Both the position numbers and the translations under genes were made by a program. A stretch of DNA of 64,000 bases, from positions 77,659 to 141,658 of the forward strand of contig CALOBR010000003.1 of the NCBI GenBank assembly GCA_942491665.1, in the 5' to 3' direction. The notes beneath the pieces were generated by a model. The model worked only from the letters and a program-made list of their open reading frames with translations. It searched no databases and had not been told where the DNA came from. Source of the stretch: CAVQGZ01 sp942491665. Its GTDB lineage: Bacteria > Actinomycetota > Actinomycetes > Jiangellales > Jiangellaceae. Below, piece by piece: positions 54,022 through 62,601 of this stretch. The stretch's first letter is position 1, and each line of letters begins with the position of its first letter.

Positions 54022-54909
54022 ACATGGTCTTGAGCTCGGTGTCGGCCTTCCTGATCTTGGCCTCGACCGCGACCAGCTCGGCCAGCTCGTCGGCGGCGAT
54101 ACGCCAGCGGGTCTTCCCAGCAACGTCGCGTGGACGCACCCTGGCGATCGTCGCCTTGGCCTGACCTGTGGTGATGGTCTTCTTCGCCTGCCCCGGCAGC
54201 AACTCGCCGAGCAGTGCCTGGAGGCGGTTGACGGTCTGCACGCGGCGTCGGGTCAGTGCCTCGCGGCGATCGGCGAGCATCCGCAACGCCTCCAGCTCGG
54301 CGTCGACCCGCAGCACCCGAAGTCCCTCGGTGCGCACCGCTACGACCGCGATCGAGTGCGCGTCGTGGGCGTAGGTCTTGCGGTTGTGACCGGTGTCGAA
54401 CACCCCGCACCCGAGCGGCCAGCTTCGCCGGCACATCCACAACCTGCTCCCCAGCCTCCAACAGCCGCTGCGCCAGCGGGCGCCCCACACCATTCGCACC
54501 CTCGATCGCCCACACCCGCTCCGGCCAGGTCTTGGCGTACGTGCGCATCGCCGCGTACCCGGCCTGGTCGGTGGTGAACCGGCCCGACCCTAGGAGTTCC
54601 TCGTGCGCGTCGACGACGTCGATCGTGGCCGACAACTTGTGGGGATCGACCCCAATGACCACCTGCTGCATCTGCTGCTCCCACCTTCACTCGAACCAAC
54701 AAGGGACGACGAGGTGGGCAGTGCTACTACGAGCAGGGCAGTCCCCTCTGGAGCCACACCTCGTCAACGGTGCCCGACGGGCAGCAGACCGAAGGAGAGC
54801 CACACCCAACAACCCCGGTGGACAGCCGCATAGAGAGCGACCCGCCGGACACCTCGACCGAGTCTGGCCGGACGCCGGTCGTACCGAAAGGCTCTAGTAG
54901 CCGCCTGTG
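54022..54909 (-). mobile_element. IS110-family remnant, copy C
   Basis: Diverged, 3'-truncated relative of copies A and B. The 5' non-coding region (54672-54909, bridge-RNA candidate) is kept, and transposase codons 1 to about 217 remain (start ATG 54671, QQVVIGVDPHKLSATIDVVD). A 1-bp insertion near 54410 (GGGGTGTTCG versus GCCTGTTCG) breaks the frame between KLAARVRG and FDTGHNRKT. The C-terminal half is missing, joined to hepT copy 2. Confidence 0.85.
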
Positions 54910-55069
54910 ACGCGGTCACGACGCGAAGGCTCTTGGCTGAACAAGCGTTGCACCGGCAGCCCAGAAGGACGCACGCGATCCGAGCGCTCATTCACTGAGG
55001 GTCGCGGTCGAGGGGCTCGTTCCGGGTTGGGACGCGGCGGTGGCCGGTTCGTGCCGGCGGCGCGATGCG

Positions 55070-55270
55070 CTACTCGACGACATAGAAGGCCGACGAGTGG
55101 GTCTGCTTCGCTTGTGAGGGAAGGAAGCACTCGAGCAGCCACGTTCCCGTGACATCGAGCGTGGTCGACATGAAGCGATCGTCCTCGCTCACCTTGGACC
55201 AGATGCACGTGCCGGCGCCGAATCCTGGCAAGCGTCCATTGTTGAGCTGAAGCAGGGAGGTTCGAGGGGT
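55070..55270 (-). pseudogene. Possible C-terminal fragment of an unrecognised protein
   Basis: The minus strand encodes a protein-like stretch ending in a stop at 55070: SLLQLNNGRLPGFGAGTCIW, SKVSEDDRFMSTTLDVTGTW and LLECFLPSQAKQTHSSAFYV. The beta-strand-like pattern ends naturally (VVE), but no start or upstream domain is present. Family unknown. Apart from this, 54910-55491 holds only flanking IS110-like sequence and the leader of the GMC gene. Confidence 0.35.
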
Positions 55271-55491
55271 ACGTGATCGTTGCGCGTTTCAGCATCTTCC
55301 GCAGCACCAAGGCATGCCGCAATCACAAGAAGCAGAACCCTGTACACCGTTCTCGTGCCTATGCCATGCTTCAACTCCCCAGGCCCCCGGGACTCGCCGC
55401 GTCCCGCCTGGCTCAGAGTCTCGGGGTGGGTCACTTGCATTTTCCTGAGAACGCCACCACACGAACGAGTGCGCGAGCCGCGTCCGAGGTC

Positions 55492-57333
55492 ATGTATGAC
55501 GCCGTGGTCGTTGGCTCCGGTATTGCCGGCTCCATCATTGCCTCCGAATTGAGCGCGGCCGGAATGCGCGTCTTGGTTCTCGAGGCTGGTGTCGGGGACG
55601 ACCGCACATTGGAGGGATACGAGAGGTACGTCACGCAGTTCTACGCGACGGCGGTGAAGGACAACCAAGCCCCGTACCCGGTTAACCCCAACGCCGACAT
55701 GCCACGAGGCGCGGACGTCCGCCGCATCTACCCGGGTCAGCCGGACACGTCGGCCTATGTCGTCAAGAACGGTCCCCTCGCCACGGACACCACCTACACC
55801 CGCGTTTTCGGCGGCACGACGATGCACTGGGAGGCCAAGACCCCACGGATGCTGCCCTCGGACTTTCGCATGCGCAGCCTCTTCGGGCATGGCCGAGACT
55901 GGCCGATCTCCTACGCGGATCTGCAGCCGTTCTACGACCGGGCCGAGCGCGAGCTCGGAGTGTCCGGTGAGGTTGCGGACCAGGCCGAGCTCGGTGTGCC
56001 CTTCTCCGAGGACTACCAGTTCCCCATGCGCGGTATTCCGCTGTCCTATCTGGACAAGACCGTGGCCGCCGGCGTCGATGGCCTGCCCGTGGGCATGGAC
56101 GGCGAGGAGTTCCAGGTCAAGGTCCGGGCGTTTGCACAGGCGCGCAACGGGGTCCCCAACCCTCACTACGACGGGGGACAGGGCTTCACCCCGGTCGGTG
56201 CCGTCAGTACCAGCCAGGTCGAGGAGGGCGGCCGCTGCCAAGGCAACATCAACTGCGTGCCGATCTGCCCCGTGCAGGCCAAGTACAGCGCCAGTCGGAC
56301 TCTCGCCAAGGCGCTGCAGACCGGCAAGGTCGACCTGTTGGTGCAGGCGGTGGCGTCGAAGGTGCTGCTGGACCAGCAGACCGGTCAGGTCAGCGGCATT
56401 GAGATCAAGCGGTACGCCGATCCGGAGTCGCCGCGTCACACGACGCACACTGTGCGCGGGCGCGTCTACGTCCTCGCCGCCGGCGCCGTGGAGAACCCTC
56501 GGCTGATGCTCGCTTCGGGCGTCGGCAACAGCAGCGGCCTGGTTGGCCGCAACTTCATGGACCACGCGTATCTGCTGACCTGGGGCCTGTTGCCGCAGAT
56601 CGCCGGCACGTACCGCGGAACCGTGTGCACTGCCGGCATCAGTGATCTGCGTGACGGCGCCTTCCGTCAGAAGCAGGCCGCGTTCGCCGTGGACATCCAC
56701 AACGATGGCTGGGGCTGGCCCGTCGGCTCCCCGTACTCCGACCTGGTGGAGATGGTCGACAGCGAGAACCTGTTCGGCGCAGCCCTGCGCGACGCGCTGC
56801 CCAGCCGACTCAGTCGGCAGCTGCTGCTGGCGTTCATGGTGGACGTCCCAGCCAGCGAGAGCAACCGGGTCTCCGTCGAGCCCTCCCTCGTCGACCCGCT
56901 CGGAAACATGCGGCCGGTCATCTCCTACGCCCTCTCCGACTACACGATGCGCGGCGTCGCCGCCGGTCGCCGACTGTCCGAACGCCTGTTCCAGCGGCTC
57001 GGTGCTGCAGACCACACCCGCTACGACCCCTCCGACCCGCAGTACACGACGTACGAGGGTGAGGGCTTCGTCGTCCGCGGCGGCAACCATCTCGCCGGCA
57101 CCCATGTCATGGGCTCGTCGCGGACGGACTCCGTGGTCGACGGCGACCAGCGATCGTGGGACCACGAGAACCTGTATCTCGTCGGCGGCGGCAGCATGGC
57201 CTCCGTCGGCACCTCCAACGTCACCCTGACTCTCGCCGCGATGTGCCTGCGCACCGCCGACCGCATCGTCACCGAGTTCCGCGGACGCGGCCTGCCAACC
57301 GCCGCGGAGCCGGTTCCCGCCCGCAAGCCCTAG
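55492..57333 (+). CDS. GMC-family FAD oxidoreductase
   Basis: 613 aa. FAD-binding N-terminus MYDAVVVGSGIAGSIIASEL, then VFGGTTMHWEAKTPRM and a Cys-rich NINCVPICPVQAKYSA segment, YVLAAGAVENPRLMLASG, and the GMC C-terminal HLAGTHVMGSSRTDSVVD with LYLVGGGSMASVGTSNVTLT (active-site His/Asn region). It resembles membrane-associated sugar or alcohol dehydrogenase large subunits. ATG 55492 places the Rossmann fold at the terminus; in-frame starts at 55366 and 55273 would add an unconserved extension. First gene of the 55.5-64 kb cluster. Confidence 0.87.
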   Translation: MYDAVVVGSGIAGSIIASELSAAGMRVLVLEAGVGDDRTLEGYERYVTQFYATAVKDNQAPYPVNPNADMPRGADVRRIYPGQPDTSAYVVKNGPLATDTTYTRVFGGTTMHWEAKTPRMLPSDFRMRSLFGHGRDWPISYADLQPFYDRAERELGVSGEVADQAELGVPFSEDYQFPMRGIPLSYLDKTVAAGVDGLPVGMDGEEFQVKVRAFAQARNGVPNPHYDGGQGFTPVGAVSTSQVEEGGRCQGNINCVPICPVQAKYSASRTLAKALQTGKVDLLVQAVASKVLLDQQTGQVSGIEIKRYADPESPRHTTHTVRGRVYVLAAGAVENPRLMLASGVGNSSGLVGRNFMDHAYLLTWGLLPQIAGTYRGTVCTAGISDLRDGAFRQKQAAFAVDIHNDGWGWPVGSPYSDLVEMVDSENLFGAALRDALPSRLSRQLLLAFMVDVPASESNRVSVEPSLVDPLGNMRPVISYALSDYTMRGVAAGRRLSERLFQRLGAADHTRYDPSDPQYTTYEGEGFVVRGGNHLAGTHVMGSSRTDSVVDGDQRSWDHENLYLVGGGSMASVGTSNVTLTLAAMCLRTADRIVTEFRGRGLPTAAEPVPARKP

Positions 57334-57350
57334 CGAAAGGACTGCAGCCG

Positions 57351-58424
57351 GTGTCCCACTCCGAGATCGAGACGTTGGACGATCTGCACGCCTACCTGCG
57401 CGTCGCTCTTCAGCTGGAGCACGCCACCATCCCGCCGTACCTCACCGCTCTGTACTCCATCGTCCCCGGCACGAACTCCGACGCCGTCCACGTGATTCGG
57501 GTCGTGGTGGTCGAGGAGATGCTGCACCTGACGCTCGCGGCCAACGTGCTCAACGCGGTGGGCGGCACGCCGGACCTGACCGCGCCCGACTTCGTCCCCT
57601 CGTACCCCGCTTTGCTGCCGGACGGCGAGACCGACTTCGAGGTCAGCCTCCAGCGATTCTCCCCGGAGAGCATCGCGACGTTCTTGAAGATCGAGCGGCC
57701 GCAGGAGCCACCGTCGGAGGAGAAGAAGGTGCTGCGCAGGAAGGCGCAAGAGGGCTCGCGGGTCGGTGTCCCACCGAAGGGGCTTGACTACCAGTACTTC
57801 AGCATCGGCGAGTTCTACCAGGCCATCGAGCGCGGGCTCGTCCGGCTCCACGCGACCATGGGCGACGCGCTCTTCTCCGGGGATCGCGCCCGGCAGGTCA
57901 CCTCGGAGTACTTCTTCTCCGGCGGGGGCGAGGTCGTGCCGGTAACCGACCTGGAGAGCGCACGTTGCGCGCTCGAACTGATCGGGGAGCAGGGCGAAGG
58001 CTACGGCGGTGGCATCCACGACGACGAGAACGAGCTGTCGCACTACTACCGCTTCCAGCAGCTGGCCAAGGGACGCTACTACCAGGCCGGGGACCAGCCA
58101 GACGAACCCACCGGGCCGCCGGTGAACGTGGACTGGAATGCGTCGTTCCCGGTGAAGACCAACGCCACGCTGACGGACTACCCCGAAGGCTCCGAGCTGC
58201 GGAGCGCAGCCGAGGCATTCAACCGCTCCTACGCCGACTTCCTGGCACTACTGACGCAAGCCTTCCAAGGCCGGCCCGCTCTCTTGTCCGACGCGATCGG
58301 CGACATGTTCCGACTTCGAGACCTCTTCACCCAGCTGGTCCGCAACCCGATCCCGGGCCTGCCGGACACAAACGCTGCGCCCACGTTCGAGATGCCCACG
58401 CCCGTGCCGGTCGGTTCCTCATGA
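57351..58424 (+). CDS. Ferritin-like protein (VioB/iminophenylpyruvate dimer synthase-type domain)
   Basis: 357 aa. The N-terminal helical domain carries a ferritin-like metal motif: QLEHATIPPYLTALYSIVPG and VVVEEMLHLTLAANVLNAVG (Glu and ExxH), followed by PDFVPSYPALLPDG. Members of this family include VioB-related enzymes, but many are uncharacterised. GTG 57351 has AAAGGA upstream, 17 bp after the GMC stop. The stop overlaps the next gene (ATGA). Confidence 0.8.
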   Translation: MSHSEIETLDDLHAYLRVALQLEHATIPPYLTALYSIVPGTNSDAVHVIRVVVVEEMLHLTLAANVLNAVGGTPDLTAPDFVPSYPALLPDGETDFEVSLQRFSPESIATFLKIERPQEPPSEEKKVLRRKAQEGSRVGVPPKGLDYQYFSIGEFYQAIERGLVRLHATMGDALFSGDRARQVTSEYFFSGGGEVVPVTDLESARCALELIGEQGEGYGGGIHDDENELSHYYRFQQLAKGRYYQAGDQPDEPTGPPVNVDWNASFPVKTNATLTDYPEGSELRSAAEAFNRSYADFLALLTQAFQGRPALLSDAIGDMFRLRDLFTQLVRNPIPGLPDTNAAPTFEMPTPVPVGSS

Positions 58425-58930
58425 GCACGACGAGCGAGGGCCAGCGGCTGGACCGCTTCCTCGACTTCTCGGCCGTCGCCACGGCATTCACCGTCTTCGA
58501 GCTTCGTGGCACCGGCATGGCTGCCAACTACCTGGCGGTGGTCGACCGGGTCGTGGGGACGACGGTGACCGACCATCTGCTCGACGTCTACGGCAGCGTG
58601 ACCGCCAGAACCGCCGGCCCGGGCTCGGCGGCGCTCGAAGATCTGCTCCGCCGCGAGATCCTCTCGGACCCGACGCTGGGCCCGGTCGCTCGCAACGTCG
58701 CGAAGATGTGGTACGTCGGGATCTGGTACGCCCTGCCACCCGCGTGGGTGGAGGTCAACGGTGCGCGCCCGGCGGACGGAACCTTCACGGTCTCCGCCAC
58801 GGCGTACACCGAGGGGCTGCTCTGGCCCGCCATTGGGGCCAGCCCGCCGGGGGCGAAACCACCGGGCTTCGGGACGTGGGCCGGCCCGCCACGCATCCCG
58901 GTTCGCAGTGCCGCCGCACCGGCGTCATGA
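58421..58930 (+). CDS. Dehydrogenase small subunit (gluconate 2-dehydrogenase subunit 3 / sugar dehydrogenase gamma-like)
   Basis: 169 aa. RFLDFSAVATAFTVFELRGT at the N-terminus and VARNVAKMWYVGIWYALPPA near the C-terminus are the typical small-subunit pattern that accompanies GMC-type membrane dehydrogenases. It likely acts as structural or folding partner of the 55492 flavoprotein. Coupled to the ferritin-like gene by a 4-bp overlap. Confidence 0.72.
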   Translation: MSTTSEGQRLDRFLDFSAVATAFTVFELRGTGMAANYLAVVDRVVGTTVTDHLLDVYGSVTARTAGPGSAALEDLLRREILSDPTLGPVARNVAKMWYVGIWYALPPAWVEVNGARPADGTFTVSATAYTEGLLWPAIGASPPGAKPPGFGTWAGPPRIPVRSAAAPAS

Positions 58931-58988
58931 CCGCACCCGCGACGTCGAGGGCTTCTAGCCGACCACCGACAACAGCAAGGAAGCCAGG

Positions 58989-59996
58989 ATGAGCGTCAAG
59001 TCCCCACCCGACATCTACTTCAGCTTCTTCATGTTCACCGCTGACCTGCGTCCGGGCGACGAGGCCTACAGCCAGATCCTTATCGAGCACTGTCGAGCGC
59101 TCAAGGCCATGGGGTACGTAGGCTTCGACGTGCACATCGCGGCGCAGGCAGTCGGCGTCGACCACGCCCTGGAGGTTGAGAGCTACGTCGAGCTGAAGAA
59201 GCGGTTCGACGCCGCCGGCGTCGGCGACGTCCCGTTCACCACCAACGTCGGGACGACGCAGCGGTTCGACATCACGTCACCGTATGAGGAGCAGCGGGCC
59301 CAGGCGCTCGCGTACCTCAAGTCCCGGGTCGACATCACCGCGATCCTGGGCGGCGACGCAGCCCTCATGTCTGGGCCTTTCCTCTACCCCTACGGCGTCT
59401 TCCCGGTCACCGACGACGGTGAGCCGATCTGGAGCGACGCGCTCCAGGCCTGGATGGCGCAACGGTACGCAGCGGCGCGGTCCAGCTTCGCGGAGCTGGT
59501 CGAGCATGCCGTGGCCAAGAACGTCACGCTCGCGATCGAGCCGGTCAAGAGCTGGGAGACGCCGGGGCCGAACATGGTCTCCGAGGCGTTGGACTTTCTC
59601 GACAGCTTCGAGAGCCGCCCGGCCGGCGTGGCCATCGACACCGCGCAGGTCGTCATGGAGAGCCAGGGGCCGCAGACCTTCCGGCGCAACGTGGCTCGGG
59701 CGGCAGCGCAGCAGAGGCTGCACTACGTGCACGTCTCCGCCCCTGACCGCGGCGAGGTGCGGGACAGCTGGATCCCGTGGGACCTCATGCTGCGGGAGCT
59801 CGAGCCGGTCTTCAGCGGCCCGTACCTGGTCGAGGTGTTCAACGCGGTCCCCCTGTTCGCCAGCTCCATGCGGATGTCGCGCAGGCGCTTCTGGCGGCCC
59901 GGCGAGGATGAGCCGACCCAGGCCGACAGCGCCTACGACGTCGCCGCGACTGGCTTGGCCACCCTGCAGGAGCATCTCGCCGCGGTCGCCCCGTAG
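58989..59996 (+). CDS. Sugar phosphate isomerase/epimerase-type TIM barrel protein
   Basis: 335 aa. Segments MGYVGFDVHIAAQA, KNVTLAIEPVKSWETPGPNM (metal-binding Glu), RPAGVAIDTAQVVMES, HYVHVSAPDRGEVRDSWIPW and YLVEVFNAVPLFA (second Glu) match the AP-endonuclease-2/xylose-isomerase-like family, including D-psicose/tagatose 3-epimerases. Substrate unknown; in context probably a ketose or the dehydrogenase product. ATG 58989 follows GGAAGCCAGG. Confidence 0.82.
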   Translation: MSVKSPPDIYFSFFMFTADLRPGDEAYSQILIEHCRALKAMGYVGFDVHIAAQAVGVDHALEVESYVELKKRFDAAGVGDVPFTTNVGTTQRFDITSPYEEQRAQALAYLKSRVDITAILGGDAALMSGPFLYPYGVFPVTDDGEPIWSDALQAWMAQRYAAARSSFAELVEHAVAKNVTLAIEPVKSWETPGPNMVSEALDFLDSFESRPAGVAIDTAQVVMESQGPQTFRRNVARAAAQQRLHYVHVSAPDRGEVRDSWIPWDLMLRELEPVFSGPYLVEVFNAVPLFASSMRMSRRRFWRPGEDEPTQADSAYDVAATGLATLQEHLAAVAP

Positions 59997-60032
59997 CCGT
60001 CCTCGCCCCCAGCGCATCTCGGAGGTCCACCC

Positions 60033-60860
60033 ATGTCGCACCCACTGTCCGATCCCATCATCACGGTGACGAAGCGCTCCGGCGATGTCCGCGTCCACAC
60101 CTTCATCTCCTCGTTCCTGGACAACAACATCGCGAACGCGACGCACATCATCGAAGGCCAGAACACGCTGGTGCTGGTCGACGGGCAGTTCCTCGCACCG
60201 TACGCCCGGCGCTTCCGTGAGTACGCCGACAGCCTGGGCAAGCCGATCGACAGGCTGTACCTCTCACATCGTCACCCGGACCACTGGTTCGGGCTGGGGG
60301 CGGCGTTTCGCGACGTACCCATCTACGCGTTGACCGAGACCGTCGACTTTCTCCAGGAGCACGGCGAGGACTCGCTGGCCGACCACTGGAAGCTCGGCGA
60401 CTTCTTGCCGGAGGTCATCGTGGTGCCCGAGGAGGTCGTGCAGCCGGGCGAGGAGACGATCGACGGGATCCGCTACGTCTTCGACGTGGTCACCGACACC
60501 GAGATCGACTACCACCTGACGATCAAGCTCCCCGAGCTCGGCGTGTGCATCGCGCAGGACCTGCTGTACAGCGGCACACACCTCTACCTCAGCTCCGGCA
60601 TGCGGCACTGGATCCGCGTCCTGGGCCAGCTGCTGACGGAGGACTACGACCTGTTCCTGGCCGGTCACGGCCTGCCGGCGGACAAGAACGAGGTCGCGCG
60701 AAACATCGAGTACCTGTCCGCGGCCATGGCGGCCGTCGCCGACGGGCTGTCCGGTGACGACTTCAAAGACGCCATGATCGCCCGGTACCCCGAGCGTCGG
60801 TGCCCCGGGATCTTCGACATCTACCTGCCGCGCCTGTTCGGCGGGGCAGCCAGCTACTGA
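60033..60860 (+). CDS. Metallo-beta-lactamase-fold hydrolase
   Basis: 275 aa. The metal motif RLYLSHRHPDHWFGLGAAF (HxHxDH form), DGQFLAPYARRFREY, VCIAQDLLYSGTHLYLS and the late His in LFLAGHGLPADKNEV give a complete MBL site. Substrate unknown. ATG 60033 follows TCGGAGG. Part of the redox cluster. Confidence 0.83.
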   Translation: MSHPLSDPIITVTKRSGDVRVHTFISSFLDNNIANATHIIEGQNTLVLVDGQFLAPYARRFREYADSLGKPIDRLYLSHRHPDHWFGLGAAFRDVPIYALTETVDFLQEHGEDSLADHWKLGDFLPEVIVVPEEVVQPGEETIDGIRYVFDVVTDTEIDYHLTIKLPELGVCIAQDLLYSGTHLYLSSGMRHWIRVLGQLLTEDYDLFLAGHGLPADKNEVARNIEYLSAAMAAVADGLSGDDFKDAMIARYPERRCPGIFDIYLPRLFGGAASY

Positions 60861-60887
60861 ACCCATCGCTACCCATCGACGGAGGTC

Positions 60888-62601
60888 ATGAGCATGAGCG
60901 ATACCTACACTGTCGGGCAGTACCTGGTCGACCGGCTCCACGAGCTCGGTCTGGGCCACCTCTTCTCGATCGCCGGCGACTACTCACTCGGGTGGGTCAA
61001 CGGCTACGTGCGACTGAGCCCGATCACGGTCGTCGAAGAGGTCAACGAGCTCAATGCCGGCTATGCCGCCGACGGCTACGCTCGGTTCAACGGGATCGGG
61101 GCGCTCTGTGTCACCTACTCCGCCGGCGCACTGTGCGCGGTAAACGCCATCGCCGGGGCCTACGTCGAGAAGGTTCCCGTCGTCCTGATCAATGGCACGC
61201 CGGACATCAAGAAGACTCTGACGTTCGAGCAGACCGGTTTCAGCGCGCATCACTTCATCACCGGGCGCTAGGTGACATGCAGGCCTTCGAGCATCTGACT
61301 GTGGCCGCGGTGCGCATCGACAACCCAGACCTGGCCGGCATGCTGATCGACTACGCGCTCACGCAGTGCATCACGCAGCGACGACCCGTCTACATCGAGC
61401 TACTCCAGGACATGGTCGACCTGGAGTGCGAACCGCCGCAAGGCGAGCTCAGGGCGGCACGGACACTGTCCGACGAGGCCGGTCTCAAGGACGCCGTGGC
61501 GACGATCGCGGCGTCGCTCGAGACGGCGAGCAAACCGTTGCTCTGGATGGGCATCGAGGTCGACCGCCTCGGTCTGCACGAGCAGGCCGAAGCGCTCGTG
61601 CGGCAGCTGAACATCCCCTTCGTCACCGAGCTCTTGAGCAAGTCGGTCCTGGCTGAGGACGACCCACTGTTCGCCGGCGTCTTCGACGGGCAGGCATCCT
61701 CCGCAGAGGTGCAGGGGCTCGTCGAGGACTCCGACTTCATCCTGGCCTTGGGCGTGTGGCTGACGGATATCAACTCACTGGGCTGGAGCCCGGCGTTCGA
61801 CAAGATCGCCTTCGTGTCGTTCGACACCGTCAAGTACGGCACCTACTTCCAGGCGCAGGTGGCGCTCGAGCACACCATCGACAAACTGATTGCGAGTGGG
61901 GTCTCCCGGCAGCCGACTCCGTCCCCAGCCGTGACGCCGTCGGCGGAAGCCCCGACCGACCCGACGGCCGCCATCACGTACTCGGGGTTCTACGACTTCA
62001 TTCCGCGCTACGTGGACGAGAACACCATCGTCGGCAGCGACTCGAGTCTGAACTACTTCGGCAGTCTGCTGTTGCGTGTGCCGAGCGCCAGAGCGTTCTT
62101 CGCCCAGCCGTCGTACTCGACGATCGGCTACATCTCGTCGGCGGCGACGGGCGTCTGCCTCGCCAAGCAGGAGGACCAACGGGTGATGGTCTTCTCCGGT
62201 GACGGCGGCTTCCAGATGAGCGCCCAATGCCTGTCGACCCAGACCCGCTCGGCCTCGACCCCATCGTCTTCGTGATCAACAACGGGGTCTACGGCGTGGA
62301 GCAGTGGCTCGCCGACGCGACCGTCTTCCGCAACGCCGAGCCTTCTTCTGAGTCCTGCTACCTGCATGCCTGGGAGTACAGCAAGCTCCGCCGCGGTCTT
62401 CGGCCGCCAAGGCTGGAAGGCCGACGACCTACGGCGAGCTCGACGACGCTGTCCAGGGCGCCCTGGCCAACACGACCAGCCCGTCCACCATCCAGGTCGT
62501 CGTCGATGACAAGTCGCTCTTCAACGCCGAGTGGAAGACGTGGACGATGTCGTCGCAACGCCCAGGGTCACGGCCCCCTCGCCGGCCGAGGGCGCTCATG
62601 A
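60888..62601 (+). pseudogene. Thiamine-diphosphate-dependent 2-oxoacid decarboxylase, frameshifted
   Basis: Pyruvate/indolepyruvate-decarboxylase-type enzyme. The N-terminal Pyr domain is intact (TVGQYLVDRLHELGLGHLFS; catalytic Glu in VEEVNELNAGYAADGYARFN) up to a TAG at 61269-61271. The sequence resumes one frame over (LGDMQAFEHLTVAAVRIDNP) through the central domain. The PP domain has VMVFSGDGGFQMSAQ (TPP/Mg site), then after another shift near 62228 GLDPIVFVINNGVYGVEQWL. Two further shifts follow near 62390 and 62425 (TIQVVVDDKSLFNAEWKTWT). Its end abuts the peroxidase start (ATGA at 62598). Either decayed or affected by sequencing indels. Confidence 0.82.

Noticed and set aside
52761..54671. 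636-codon minus-strand frame starting as an IS110 transposase
   Set aside because: The transposase part is broken by a frameshift; the rest is antisense to mntA copy 2 and the HTH gene.
55189..57165. 658-codon minus-strand frame opposite the GMC gene
   Set aside because: Shadow of a confidently recognised flavoprotein; no recognisable domains.
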